A DNA stretch of 64,000 bases from Rhodeus uyekii (GCA_037043235.1 JAWRVZ010000054.1:1882001-1946000); one strand, 5' to 3'. Positions 1 through 13,408 are shown, counted from the first letter of the stretch. The notes: generated by a model not told the origin, from the sequence alone. A program made the numbers and translations.

Positions 1-720
1 CTTGTACAACAGTTAGTCCTGCTCCTCAAGTATGTTTGATTGGGCAACTATTATTCAGACTGGCAAACTGTTATAACTTTGCTTATCTGTGTAATATGTG
101 AGATTGAAAACCCAGATCAGGACTACAAAACTGTGTTCATGTTCCACTCATATTCAGTGTACAAATCCAGATGCTGGAATTCTTTCTGGGATTCTGGGAG
201 TTATTTTTGACGGTGGAGAAACTAAATATAAAAAAATAACGTTTGAAATAAGTTACTCAAATAGACCTTTGTAATAAAGCAAATCAAATCACAGACATTG
301 TAACAAAGGTCACAATCAAGCCGCGTGCTTATAGTCGTTTTCACATATTAGATATTTAAAACTGAAAACCATTAAACAGATTTTGCTTTCCCTCTTTCCC
401 CCTTTCCCTCAGCAGGGATTGTGCTGATCCATCTAATTGCACTCCAGATCTAGGCTAAGTGTCCCGTCTGAAGCATTCATTCTGCTGGAGAATGACATAA
501 AGGACCCTCCATCCATTAGCCCTCGAACACGGCACTCAGTGGGAGTCTGAACACAGATGGACTGAACTCACATTGCTCCTGGTGCGACTCGAGAGAGAGA
601 GGGGGAGTTACACAATGTGCTCTTCAGAACCGGCCCATTTCACAGGTCACACTAACAGAACCTATGAAGATCTCTTGCAACACCTACATTAACACATTAA
701 CCAAGAGAAGCATGCTGACA
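1..720. other. unique sequence without recognised feature
   Basis: No exon, RNA gene or repeat family is recognised before the minisatellite begins. The only simple sequence is a short GA run near 590-605. Confidence 0.4.
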
Positions 721-2017
721 TGCAACCTGAACACCAGAACAACACCAGATCAACACCTGAACAACACATGAAGACCAGAACAACATTGGAACAAAACATG
801 AAAACCAGATCAACACATGAACAACACATGAACACCAGAATAACACCTGAACACCATAACAACACCTGAAAAACACTTCAACACCAGATCAACACATGAA
901 CAACACATGAACACCAGAACAACACCTGAACACCATAACAACACCTGAAAAACACTTCAACACCAGATCAACACATGAACAACACATGAACACCAGAACA
1001 ACACCTGAACAACACATGAAGACCAGAACAACACCAGATCAACACATGAACAACACATGAACACCAGAACAACACCTGAACACCAGAACAACACCTGAAC
1101 AACACATGAAGACCAGAACAACACCAGATCAACACATGAACAACACATGAACACCAGAACAACACCTGAACACCAGAAAAACACCTGAACAACACCTGAA
1201 GACCAGAACAACATCTGAACAACACCTGAACACCAGAACAACACCAGATCAACACCAGATCAACACATGAACAACAGAAGAACATCTGAACACCAGAACA
1301 ATACCAGAACAACATCTGAACAGCACCTGAAGACCAGAACAACATCTGAACAACACCTGAAGACCACAACAACACTTCAACAACATCTGAACAACACACT
1401 GAAACCAAAACAACACCTGAACAACTGAACAATGTCTGAACAACAGACTAATACCTGAACAACTGAACAACACCTGATCGAAACCTGAAGAACACATGAA
1501 CACCAGAACAACACATGAACAACTGAACAACACCTGATCAAAACCTGAACAACACATGAACACCTGAACAACTGAACAATACCTGATCAAAACCTGAACA
1601 ACACATAAACACCTGAACAACACATGAACAACTGAACAACACCTGATCAAAACCTGAACAACACATGAACACCTGAACAAAATCTGAACACCAGATCAAC
1701 ACCTGACCAACACCAGAACAACACCTGAAGACCAGAACAACATCTGAACAACACCTGAACACCAGAACAACACCAGATAAACACATGAACACCAGAACAA
1801 CATCTGAGCAACATGTGAACACCAGAACAACATCTGAACAACTGAACAACACCAAAAAACACCCGAATACTTAAACAACACCTGAACACCAGAACAAACC
1901 TAAAAAAACACCTGAATAACACGTGAACACCAGATCAACACCTGAACAACTTAACAGCACCTAATAGAAACCGGAACAACACTTGAACAATGCCTGAACA
2001 CCAGATCAACACCTGAA
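721..2017. repeat. degenerate AACACCTGAACACCAG minisatellite (left part)
   Basis: About 1.3 kb made almost entirely of shuffled short modules such as AACACCTGAAC, ACCAGAACAAC and AACACATGAAC. The modules vary in order, so there is no single fixed period. The minus strand is open in several frames, giving Cys/Val/Leu-rich low-complexity translations that are by-products of the repeat. The array resumes at 3327, so the LTR element between was inserted into it. Confidence 0.9.
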
Positions 2018-2338
2018 TGTGGCGAGCAGGGCGGGGTCGAGGGACCGTGAGAGCGTCACGAGAGCCGGTGGCGTGATGGATAATGAGCGACACCTGTGAG
2101 CCATCGGTCTCTCGTCTCACGGAGGAGCGGAGGCTTAAAAGGAGGAGCGACGACAGTGAAGACGAGAGAGGACCAGGCCTGGGACTTTATGTTATGTTTT
2201 GTGTGTGGGCGGCAGTCGACCGCGAGGGGCTGCCGCCATTACTTTCGGTTTGAGTTTATGTTTTATTTTGATTATTAAAGTCTTTAAATGTCTGCCGGTT
2301 CCCGCCTCCTTCCTCCCTGAACATTGAACATTGTTACA
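2018..2338 (+). repeat. 5' LTR of the 1.3-kb element
   Basis: Begins TGTGGCGAGCAGG and ends TTGTTACA. ATTAAAG near the 3' part could serve as a weak polyadenylation signal. Confidence 0.85.
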
Positions 2339-2339
2339 C

Positions 2340-2357
2340 TGGTGCCGAAACCCGGGA
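2340..2357 (+). promoter_or_regulatory. primer-binding site, tRNA-Phe type
   Basis: TGGTGCCGAAACCCGGGA lies one base after the LTR end. It is the reverse complement of a tRNA 3' end in ...TTTCGGCACCA, which is the acceptor end of vertebrate tRNA-Phe. Confidence 0.8.
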
Positions 2358-3005
2358 GGTCGGAGGGACACGCTGTCAAAGAGCCCTCGCTGCCGGGAGG
2401 GCTCGCGGTGCTGCGGAGGTCGGGCAGCACGAGAGAAGACGAGAGGTCCGTCAGATGCTGCCCGCGGCGGTGGCGCTGGAGCGCCGAAGGATCGCGTGGG
2501 ATGGAGAGCCCTGCCGTGCTCCTGGGTCGAGGTGGGAGGCTGCCGTCCGTGAGGGAGCGGAGGAGTCGCCCGTTTGCCAGCGCGCCGGAGCCTGCTGCCG
2601 TCCGCCGTGAACGGGGAGGAGCGGGGAACGGGGACTCGCTGCCGGCTGCCCTCGCAAGGAGGAGTCGTCGCCGGCCGCCAGGAGGCGGAGGAGCGCCAGC
2701 CCGTCCACGGATCTGCGTCCAGTGCCATCGCACAGCACCGCGAGGAAGAAGCTCTCGAGCGGTCGAGGACCGAGAGGCAGCGTGTCGGGGAACCGGACCA
2801 AGATTTTTTTTTTCTTTCTTTTTCCTCTCTCCCCTCTCTCGTCGCTGTCGCTCCTCTTGTCTCCGTTTCCTTTTCCCTCGCCTCGTCTGTCCTTACCCCC
2901 AGGTACCGCGGCCGCCGTGATCGGCCCCCCCGGAGGAGGGGGGGGGGGGGGGAGTAGAGCGCAGTCTCGGGAGTACCCCCCGGCCTGCTAAGGGCGTTGG
3001 GGGTA

Positions 3006-3326
3006 TGTGGCGAGCAGGGCGGGGTCGAGGGACCGTGAGAGCGTCACGAGAGCCGGTGGCGTGATGGATAATGAGCGACACCTGTGAGCCATCGGTCTCT
3101 CGTCTCACGGAGGAGCGGAGGCTTAAAAGGAGGAGCGACGACAGTGAAGACGAGAGAGGACCAGGCCTGGGACTTTATGTTATGTTTTGTGTGTGGGCGG
3201 CAGTCGACCGCGAGGGGCTGCCGCCATTACTTTCGGTTTGAGTTTATGTTTTATTTTGAGTATTAAAGTCTTTAAATGTCTGCCGGTTCCCGCCTCCTTC
3301 CTCCCTGAACATTGAACATTGTTACA
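3006..3326 (+). repeat. 3' LTR of the 1.3-kb element
   Basis: Same 321-bp length as the 5' copy with one base difference. The sequence just upstream (GGGCGTTGGGGGTA) is only partly purine, so the polypurine tract is not convincing. Confidence 0.85.
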
Positions 3327-3700
3327 CTGAACAACACATGAACACCAGAACAACACTTCAACAACATCTGAACAACAGATTGACACCAAAAACAACACCT
3401 GAACATCTGAACAATGTCTGAACAACAGATCAATACCTGAACAACTTAACAACACCTAATATAAACCTGAACAACACCTGAACACCAGAACAACATCTGA
3501 ACAACACCTGAACAACACCTGAAGACCAGAACAACATCTGAACAACACCTGAACAACACCTGAAGACCAGAACAACACTTCAACAACATCTGAACAACAC
3601 ATTGACACCAAAACAACACCTGAATACTTAAACAACACCTGAACACCAGAACATTATTTGAACAACACCTAAAAAACACCAGAACAACACCTGAACAATG
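3327..3700. repeat. degenerate AACACCTGAACACC minisatellite (right part)
   Basis: Continuation of the left array with the same modules, directly abutting the 3' LTR. Confidence 0.9.
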
Positions 3701-3705
3701 TTCGC

Positions 3706-3835
3706 CTGCTCTGTACAGCTCTGTACAGCCAAACAAACTTTGTTTATATTGTTTTCCTGTGACCACTGTAAAGCTGCTTTGAAACAATCTGTTTTATAAA
3801 AAGCGCTATATAAATACAGGTGACTTGACTTGGTT
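3706..3835 (+). mobile_element. 3' end of a fish LINE, sense orientation
   Basis: The stretch from CTGTACAGCCAAACAAAC to AAGCGCTATATAAATACAGG matches, in reverse complement, the sequence at 23925-24045 (TTTATATAGCG, TTTCAAAGCAGCTTTACAG). Those copies sit next to LINE reverse-transcriptase sequence, so this is read as the 3' terminal part of the same family. Confidence 0.65.
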
Positions 3836-5535
3836 TCATATGGTTTTCAAGTAAAAAGAAATAACATATTTTCCCTACTTATCGAATACATTCTCGAGTT
3901 TAAAAATGTCAACAAAATAAAATACTATAATAACTAAATGTAATTATAAATATAATTTTAAAGGAAATGTTTGTTCTTTTGTTTTTTTTAGAAATGTCAT
4001 TAATTATTCATTAATAAACATCATAATGTTTTTGGGCAGAGGCACTGCATAACATTTTACAATCTGAAACAAACTTGTTTTTCATGAATAAATAAGAAGC
4101 CTGTTATTTTGGGAGATGGACTCTTGATCTTGACAAAGTCACGAGGGTCTGCAAGGCTCCAGACTATGATGTCATTTCCAGTTTTATGTTTCTGCATGTT
4201 GGTGACACCATATGACTTGGAAGATCTTTTACGCATAAAAAAGAATAAGCGAAGATGTCTTGTTAAAATCTTTGCTTAAAAATACTACTAATAATAAAAG
4301 GCAAACTACTAAACCTGTTACTGTCATTGACCCTGATTTAACTCTATACAGAGATAACGTCATTATTATGGCGACGCAGAGATCATTAAAAGAACCAACT
4401 CCCTTCCACCAAAACACACAGAACTGAAGCCGTGAGTGCAGTTCTGATTCTGAGAAACGCAGCAGCTCGTCCTTCCACTGTCTCCAGCTTCATATGAATA
4501 ATAGATTACAAACCTAAAGCAGCGTTTGCCTCGCAGGTGTCGAGCTCTGCGCACGTGAGCTCAGGATTTACAATATCATCTGCATTTTCCTTCCTGAAAC
4601 ATGAGTGTGCATGAAGAGAGTAACGTCTCCAACAATAAATAGGTCACCTTGTGTGGCTGCGACTTATTCAATCTGGAATGAGCTCATTAAATCTTGATGG
4701 CACGTAATCCACATGAATCCATCTCCTTTGTGCCAGCGTTTCACTTAAAAGCCAATGGTTCAGAAACAACAAGTCGACAAGCGATTATAATGGAGAACAT
4801 AAACGCAAACGTTCACACACACAAAGCATGGCCTTTGCAGACGCTGTTGTAGTTCATGTCTCCTCCTGTGCTTTGCTTTCATCTCATAATGTATGCATGA
4901 AAGACTGCAGGTGGGGGGTTTGTTGAGGATTGTGCTGCTGAGACGTGGCACATATACACCCGTCCAGCAGATCCTATACAGCCACAATGAGATTAATGTC
5001 CGTTTTATTTCCATCCGACGGCAGGAGAAAGAGAAAGTCATCGTTCAATATGAACTGACACGGTTTATAATTCAATTTGTAGCACTGGGAAGTGAGGGCA
5101 GTGTTACCGCATTACCATAATAAAATAAAAGAGACTGATCAAGCCATAATTTATTGTCTGTCGTATTGAATACATTGCTTTTTCAAATACTGTATGTCAA
5201 TTCATAGCCTGCCAGTGCCAGCCCTGCCGATACAGTACATTAATCAACTATGAATATCGTATTTAAGCACTCAGGACTTTATGATAATGTGAATAGAGTC
5301 AGGGATAAAGAGCGTTGAAAGGCATGACACCCAGTCCTGCAACCGCCAGCCGTGACTGCATTTACAATCCTGCGCAAACCCAGCGCTTCATGCACTCATG
5401 AAAAGAGTTCATCCGCAGAAACCTTATATTACTGAGGAACACACTCACAATATATATCCTCAACAACAACAACAATACACATGTTCTGACGCAATTTAAA
5501 CAGGTTTTCATGTGTGAGTGTGTGTGTGTTAGTAT

Positions 5536-5537
<2 letters not shown>
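3836..5537. other. AT-rich sequence without recognised feature
   Basis: Moderately AT-rich, no splice-flanked coding segment seen on either strand. The short open frames have no family resemblance. Confidence 0.35.

Positions 5538-5608
<71 letters not shown>
5538..5608. repeat. (GT)n microsatellite
   Basis: About 35 uninterrupted GT dinucleotides. The His/Thr repeat frames on the minus strand are artefacts of it. Confidence 0.97.
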
Positions 5609-5611
<3 letters not shown>

Positions 5612-8600
5612 ATAAATAAACTGCAGCAGAGCACATACTTGTGTAGTAAAGCACAATAAAAGGACATGGAGGAGAAAACTGAATCTTTGGTTCTCTGCAG
5701 TATTTTGTCTCAGATTCAGCTGGTATTTTGTAACAGCTCAAACGTTCCATAATGGTTTCGGGCCGCTAATGGTTTGTGTGTGTGAACAAAATGGATTCTT
5801 AAGGACAATTTTATGAGGTCAGCACTTGATGTTCAATAAAAGAGAAGAAGAAAATCCAGCTGATCTTGGCTGATGTGTCCTGCTATGAATAAACCATATG
5901 CCACCAATTTATCTGAGGAGATTCACAATCAAGCCACTTCATTATGTGCTATTTACTGAGCACAAGGAAGCATCTTATCAAATGGAGAAATTAATCAGTA
6001 TGGCACAGTGTGACATATTCATTTCCATTACGTGTGAATAATCTGCTGGTATGAAGCATCTGGCTGGAGTGGCTTCGTCTCAACGACACCGACACCGATG
6101 CTGCTCCCGAAAACTCCTCAGACACTATTGCATGAAAAACTCCAAGCAAAAAATATCAGCACTTTTACTGTAACGAGTTCTGTTTAAAAAGTTGACAGTG
6201 TCCTGATTGCTATTGTAGATGAGCATCAGTCCAGACAAACCAACATGTGAGTCTGTGTGTTCCTCTGCCGTCCATCACTGCTCTTCAGCAACGAGAACTA
6301 AACCCGTGGGTTTGTCCTGAAGTGGAAGAACAAAGTGCTGGAAAACAGCTGGAACGCTCACATGATTTGTAAAGGCAAGAGTTTTTGTTGAAATTTCATG
6401 CATGTCTCGTAGGATTCTGTCCCTGGTTTCTCTTCATATCTGGGTATGAGAATTTCACGTTAGTGTGAAATAAAGGATTCATGCAACAAGACGAGATGAA
6501 AAAGAATAAAACCACACAGAAACCCTAATCTTCATCACTCGGCAGCTTAACCTCAAACTGTGTTCCAGCTCTGACTGTGTGTGAAAGCACATGATCAAAT
6601 GTTCTCCTGCATTATAAATGACCCGTTCAAGACATCTCACCCCTCGAAAGACCTGCCGATTTGCATAACAGGCTTTAGCACATAAAGAAACAGCATTAGG
6701 ATGAATGTCCCCATTCTCCTGCTATTGCTTTTGTTTCAAATAAAGTCTAGCAATATTATCTCTCCTCACATCGTCCCGTGATGCTTCATGATGAAAACTG
6801 GGTTTTTAATGGAGACTTTTCTCTTTTTCCCAGTTCAGCTCAGCTTTCACCACATCAGAAAATGAAAAAGAAAAACACTAAATCCAGATAAAAGCTCTAT
6901 AAACATAAAAATCCAAACATAATGGATAAACGGATAAAATCTATGACAATAAAGGACAATAAAAGTCTGCCGTGAGGCGCAATATTTTGCCCCTCGGTTT
7001 CAGTCTCAAGAAGATGAAGCACAATCCCTCACTTGTGTGTCCATTGCTTGCCACGGGTTTATTCGGGTCATCTTTTCTCTGCGAGTGACAAACACATCTG
7101 AGAGGGTTTCAGAAAGCACTCTCTGTCCCTGTTGTGATCCCGGAGCTCAGGGAATACGGCGTAAGCGGAGCGGCAGGACTTTTCTGGTTATGGACACAGT
7201 GGGAGGCTTTTCCTGTTTGTTGTCACACTAATGAATTTTCCGGTCAGGATTGCGACAGCTCAGACGGGTCACTGCCTGCCGTCAGACAGCAGACTCTCCT
7301 CTATCAAGATCGAACGTTAGACAGGCCGTCATGTGTGTGATTGGGCCGGAGCGCCGCTCTGCAGGTGAAGAGACGCTGTCTCAAATTAGTCCTCTTTCTT
7401 GACGGAGAAACGGCCGCGACTCAATCAGGAGACGGTGTGGAGCGGCCAATCAGATTCCTCATGGGCGGCGCTATCCGAAACACAAGCCCGGTAGGACCGA
7501 CAGGATCCAGTGTCTCTTATTTTTATTGTCACAGTTGATGTGTTTACCTCCGTTTGCACAGTCGGACATTCCTCGGCGCTGCAGTCGTGGTTTTGCACTC
7601 CTAATCATCTTCCAAACACCAGCAGATCGTGCGTGATCAATCTGAGGACAAACGTTCACGTCCAGAGACTCGAAAACCCCCCAGACACGGAGTCACGCAC
7701 AGCTTTGGTCTAAATAACTGTGTGTGTTAAAAACTTTACAGCCACAGAATTCCAATTCAACACTTAAAATCCAATCCTTCCACCCACCAGTTGCTCTGCC
7801 GTCACGTCACTCACAGCAAAGCATGTGTTCTGATACAATTAATCCCTGCGATCAGAATAATCACTGATCGAGACAGTCAGTGTCACTTTAAATTATGGAC
7901 CGAACTCAAACTCTGGTAATATTAAAATAGCCTGTTTAAAATTTCATCTGAATTGGATGCCGTCAATCAACGCATGCAGTCTGAAATATATTTCAAAACT
8001 GATATGCAAATCGGCAATATTTAACATATGATGTGAGAAATGCGTTCTCAGCTCAAGAATAATAAGAGAATTTCAGAGCGTTTTAATATCAGTCAGACTG
8101 ATTTTCATTATTGAAATGGATCTTTCAAAAGATTGTTTTTGAAAACAGAGGAAAACAGGAAGTTTGGAGATTAGTTAAACATTTATGGAGGAACTGCTGC
8201 TCCTCATTCAGAGAGGAGAATAAAACAACACAAACCTTCAGTGCTTCTTGACAAGAAAGGGTTCGATTTAAGGGGAAGTGTTTTAAATGACTGCACAACG
8301 CTTTCAGATTTCATGAGGGTTTTTTGGTATATACTGAACTGTTTAATTCATAAAACTAAAGTAAAATAAAAAGTGTCCTTTTCCACCACAGAGTAACCAA
8401 TTAAAAAAATTATTGTGAGAGGAAGATGAAAATAAGAGATACAGTCACAATATACAGTGAAGCAGAGCATAAAGACGCATCGCCAGATCTGATGTCATTG
8501 TGAGACTGAAATTATGAGACACAATTACACCAAAAAAGTAGCAGTTATGAGAAGTAAATGTTTTACTCTGAGGAGGAACAATGTGCAGCTCCGTCTTCTT

Positions 8601-11600
8601 CTCCATCTCACGGAGCCTCGGCTGAAAGATGACATGAGGACTCGCATATTAACAAGTTTATGTGAAAGGACTGTCGACATCTCTTCGGGGAACTGCTCTA
8701 TATTCAAGCCGAGCAAAGCAAAGGTCAGAGCCTTGAAAACCAATCATATCCGTCCGTCTCCAGCACCGAGCCGGACAGGAATCACTATCAGCACTGCACT
8801 GATTGTGTAGCATTGCAGAGAAAAGCTTTTCTACTATGTGAGATATGTGCTCTATTGTTTAACAGGTTCTGTGGAACGACAGGAACGTGTACACACACAG
8901 TTTAGAGTGACTGCTGAAAACAACCAAAGAGAACCATATGAACAGCAGAAGAGTTCACAGGAAATCTCCGTCCTCAGTGAACTCAAGAAACACTGGGAAA
9001 TCACTTTGAGTCACTGATTTCAAACAAAACATTCAAGACAATTTGTGAACCAGATCAACCGGTTCATTGAAACAATGATTCAATCACGGATTCAGTTCAG
9101 TGACTCTCTGACTCTTTCTGACGAACTCAAATTCCCATTGCACAAACTTCAGAAACTCAGCCTCAACTCCTCCTCGACTGACTCAGATGCAGAACTAAAG
9201 AGCTTTAGCGAAGGTGCGTGACGCCACAAACATGCGTGGCTGAACTTTTGGTTGTTTTCTTCAACATGTCAAGCCTGTTCACCATGACCTACAGAGAGCA
9301 ACAAACCGTTCAGAGAGCCTCTTTTTGATTCTGAACACTGCACACATGTTTCAGCAGAGCGAGAGCGTTTGCCTCCTCAACGACCCTTTTAATCACCATG
9401 GTGAATCTTAAAACCTGGACTATTCTGGAGCACAAGGCAAGAGAGCTGAGGATGATGCAGAGGATGAGAACTGGTAGCATGGCAACAATCAGAGGGAAAG
9501 ACTGAGAGCGAAAGAGCAGAAATAGAGCCATTTATCAAGCAGAGTAACATTCCACGACATGTCGGCTTTTGTTATGGAGAAGACCACCAGCCGCCGGACA
9601 CACACCGCTGATCCTGCCGGAGAAAACATCCATCTCCCTGCACCATTATCAACAGCAGAGATGTGCGCGGAAACCTGATCAGTGTCGTCAATGGACCGAT
9701 TTAATATGGAGAGACGCACATCTGCATTGATTGTTAAATCGATTTTCAAAACAGAACAGCCTCGTCTTCATCCATGTCCAGTTACACATGCGTCTTCCTC
9801 GACTGGGATTGATGTACAGCAGAAACGCACATTGTTACCACACGTTACATACTTCATATGTGTTATCTTTAAACCATCTATATAAGTGCACTCCTGAAAT
9901 ATTTATGTTTAGATGTATGCATTAAACATTAAAAGACAAGTAAACAAGGTCCCTGTGAATACGAGGCAAAAACAAAATGCCAGTAACAAAGCATTGCAAT
10001 CAGGGCCGTACACATTGCAGCAGCCGTCTGAGAAATGAAAGGTGTTTTTGTCATGTTCAAACGCAGCAGTCTGGAAAGCATTCACCCTGCAGCAGCGTCC
10101 ACATCCTTTCTGCTCATATTTCAGGACTAACAGAAATAGCCGGCCCTTCCACCACGACGAGATGGCTGAATAGGCCATTGTGAAAAGGGCACTAAATACA
10201 CATAACCCAAAAAAACAAACGTCTCGAGCCGGTTGAAGGCAGACAGACAGGGGAAAATAAATGGATTTTAGGTCAATGCATTGTACTGGAGGAAATGAAA
10301 TTGCAGTCCTAATGGAGATTGTCTATTTTGGATCGCTGCACTGTTTCAGAGTTGTTCTGTGCTACGGCTCATGCTAACCCATCACACGCACACGCATCAC
10401 ACACACCAAAACATGCCGATACGGGTCGTCCAATAAAGGACTTACAGAAACGGCTCTAATACTGTCAGGTTTTCATGAGCGATTCTTTTGCGCAGAGAGG
10501 AGGTTCATTGTTCCCGGTCTGAGTCAGCAGAGAGAGCATGAATATTAATTGGGAACTGACACATGTGGAAGGTTTGTACATGAGCGACCCTGTGTGTGGG
10601 ATGAAGAACGGCTGCCACGTCAGTCAACTCACCGCCGGCTATTAGACGAAGCTTAATGTTTAATGTACGTGTCAGAAATCACACATCTGGTGCAAACCTT
10701 CCTCATTCTGCTTCTGGAACATGCGGATTACTCATGTCAGACGGCAGATGTTGAGATGATGATGCACACACCCTTCCAAAGGCTTCGCTTTTCAATAGAA
10801 ATCTTTCAAATAAGATGTAAAGTTAAAAGTTTTATTTCATCTTCAGTAAAGTTTCTTTTTAATCCCTATGAGAAAGCTGACGTTCATGTTTACTCTGTCA
10901 AAACAGTGTCTGTGTTCAGATTTTCCACTAAAATTACTTTCATAATCAAATCAGATTTAATTTAATTTCATGTTTATTTAAAGTTTATTGCTAGAGAAAG
11001 ATAAACATTTAACATTTAATTAACTCCCAAACTATGATAACAGGGTTGCAAAACTTGCGCATCTCATAAACCTTGAACAGGGAATAAAAGCGCTTGTTGT
11101 GAGCCCTATTCTGGAACGCAGTGAAGAGCCGGAGCGGATTCTCCCGCCAGTGGGGAGAGGGAGTGGAAAACACGGAAAAGTGAATCGGACTGGCTGCTGA
11201 ACGCTTTGATCAGTGAGAGGGAATCTCTGTAGCTCCTCCCACAGACCCTGATCCCGTCCGTGTGTTTCTTGGCAACATGTGAAGCTCATCGAAGCTTTGG
11301 CTTCTTTTGGAAAAACTGTCACTAACTAACTGTTCGACATTAAAGGGCTCATGAACGAGAAATTAAAATTTTTGCTAATCATTTGGACATGGTCATCATA
11401 ATATAAAACATCGAACCTTCCTTGAAACTAAGCTGCCAATGCAACTCTTCCGGGGATTTTACTTCCGGGTTTTTAATTTGCATAATAGTGGTGCATTAAT
11501 CAGCATAAGACTGAACAGACAGAATTATACAATCTAATGCCTGATCTGTGATCAGTGACTGTTTTGGACGGCATATTGTTCCTCCTAAAATGAATTAGAG

Positions 11601-12110
11601 TTAATTAGTAGAGCAGTTCTCAGCACGTAACAGCACCCAGCACACGGAGAAATAAAATGTTAGATCGATGCTCTTTTACACCTCGTTTGTAACAGACACG
11701 TGTTTTCAGCGTTACAGAATCCGGTTACCTTTGACTTGACTTCGGCCCAGCGTCACAAAGCCGGAAGAGATGAAGTTGTGCAGGTCATGGCCGCCTCCTC
11801 GAGTGCTCTCCTTCGAGTAATGCGCTCCTGTAAACGACAGCAGAGCATCACATGTAGAGCAAGCCAAAGTCCCAGAGCGTTTCAAGACTTGTGACTTTCC
11901 ATAATTCACAGGTAAAGTCACCTTGTCCACGACACATGCTGCCGTCGAACGTTCTGATGGTGTAATTATCAATGAAATCGCAGGATAGCCGTAACCTTGA
12001 GTGCCATCTGGAAGTTTCTGCAGTAGTTCTTCACTTGCATCAGATCTACGTGTTGCTGGGCTTTTAGTACCAGCAGAATTTAATTTCATTTCATTCTCGA
12101 AACTGCTCAC
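5609..12110. other. 6.5 kb without recognised genes
   Basis: No coding exon, RNA gene or long repeat could be supported on either strand. The segment may be intron or downstream sequence of the minus-strand shisa6 locus, whose exons 1-2 lie at 19.6-21.2 kb; I looked for later shisa6 exons and did not identify any. A possible worn transposon end begins at 11342 with TTAAAGGGCTCATGA. Confidence 0.35.
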
Positions 12111-12210
12111 ACTGTCCACCCAAAAACTGAACATTCTGACATGATGTATTGATCAAACCTGTCAGCATTTCTCTTTCTTCTGTGGAACTCAAAACAAAAT
12201 GTGCTGAAAA
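12110..12210 (+). mobile_element. degenerate fragment of a dispersed fish MITE
   Basis: The CCACCCAAAAACTGAACATT and CTTTCTTCTGTGGAACTCAA parts match the widespread fish repeat with CACCCAAAAATGAAAATTCTG and TTCTTCTGTGGAACACAAAA. A reverse-oriented relative lies at 58300-58370. Confidence 0.5.
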
Positions 12211-12425
12211 CTGACATTACAATACTATTGTACAATGTTGAAAATACCAGTTTAAGCCTGTAAAGCCTGACGTCTGCAATAATACCACAAATTCATACAT
12301 AAATTTAGACAATTTTTATATTTTTAAATCTTAAAAAATGATTGTGTCTTATGTTAAGTATCAAATTTGATGCGTCAGGCTTTTATGGCTCATATGCTCT
12401 GATGTGTGATTTTATGCCGAATCCC

Positions 12426-13332
12426 GGGAGAGATCGAATGAGAGAGATTGGATAAGAGAGATTGGATAAGAGAGATCGGATGGGAACGATCGGATGGGAG
12501 AGATCGGATGGGAGAGATCGGATGGGAACGAGCTGATGGGAGAGATCGGATGGGAAAGATCGGATGGGAGAGATCAGATGGGAACGAGCTGATGGGAGAG
12601 ATCGGATGGGAAAGATCGGATGGGAAAGATCGGATGGGAGATATCAGATGGGAGAGATCGGATGGGAACGATCCGATGGGAGATATCAGATGGGAGAGAT
12701 CGGATGGGAACGATCCGATGGGAGAGATCGGATGGGAGAGATCGGATGGGATAGATCGGATGAGAGAGATCGGATGGGAGAGATTGAAGGAGAGAGATCG
12801 GATGGGAGAGATTGGATGAGAGAGATCGGATGGGAGAGATCGGATAAGAGAGATCGGATGGGATAGATCGGGTGGGAGAGATCTGATGGGAGAGATCGGA
12901 TGAGAGAGATTGGATAAGAGAGATCGGATGGGAGAGATCGGATGGGAAAGATTGGATGGGAAAGATCGTATGGGAGAGATCGGATGGGAAAGATCTGATG
13001 GGAGAGATCTGATGGGAGAGATCGAATGAGAGAGATCGGATAAGAGAGATCGGATGGGAGAGATCGGATAAGAGAGATCGGATAAGAGAGATCGGATGGG
13101 AGAGATCAGTTGGGAGAGATCGGATGGTAGAGATCTGATGGGAGAGATCGGATTAGAGAGATCGGATAAGATAGATCGGATGGGAGAGATCAGATAAGAG
13201 AGATCGGATGGGAGAGATCGGATGGGAGAGATCGGATGGGAGAGATCGGATGGGAGAGATCTGATGGGAAAGATCGGATGGGAGAGATCGGATGAGAAAC
13301 GTCGGATGAGAGAGATCCGATGGGATCCGATC
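12426..13332. repeat. 14-bp GATCGGATGGGAGA minisatellite
   Basis: About 65 tandem units of GATCGGATGGGAGA with scattered substitutions (GGGAGA/GGGAAC/AAGAGA, GATCGG/GATTGG/GATCTG). Almost every unit keeps GATC. Open frames such as 12448-12819 spell a repeating acidic/basic peptide and are by-products. Confidence 0.95.
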
Positions 13333-13339
13333 CTTATTT

Positions 13340-13408
13340 CTTTAGATTATTTTAATTCCTTCTATGTAAAGCACTTGAAATGTGCAATATAAATAATCTT
13401 GCCATGAG
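13340..13408 (+). mobile_element. retroelement 3' tail fragment
   Basis: TGTAAAGCACTTGAAATGTG followed by CAATATAAATAATCTTGCC resembles the common 3' tail (GTAAAGCACTTTGAA...TATAAATAAA.CTTGCC) of fish non-LTR elements. No body of the element is visible upstream because the 14-bp array abuts it. Confidence 0.5.

Larger units (their letters stand above)
2018..3326 (+). mobile_element. non-autonomous LTR retrotransposon (TRIM/LARD-like), tRNA-Phe primed
   Basis: Two direct repeats of 321 bp (2018-2338 and 3006-3326) start with TGT and end with ACA. By eye they differ at one base (GATTATTAAAG against GAGTATTAAAG). A primer-binding site complementary to the 3' end of tRNA-Phe follows the left LTR. 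CTGAA flanks both ends as a 5-bp target duplication, although that word is common in the host minisatellite. The 667-bp interior is GC-rich and shows no recognisable gag, protease, RT or integrase; an open frame over 2324-2920 is Arg/Pro-rich and resembles nothing I know. The element therefore probably moves with enzymes from a related autonomous element. Confidence 0.85.

Noticed and set aside
957..1922. Cys/Val-rich minus-strand frames as genes
   Set aside because: They are translations of the shuffled minisatellite in several overlapping frames.
2324..2920. 198-codon frame inside the 1.3-kb LTR element as gag
   Set aside because: Arg/Pro/Gly-rich translation of GC-rich sequence starting inside the LTR; no capsid motif or zinc knuckle.
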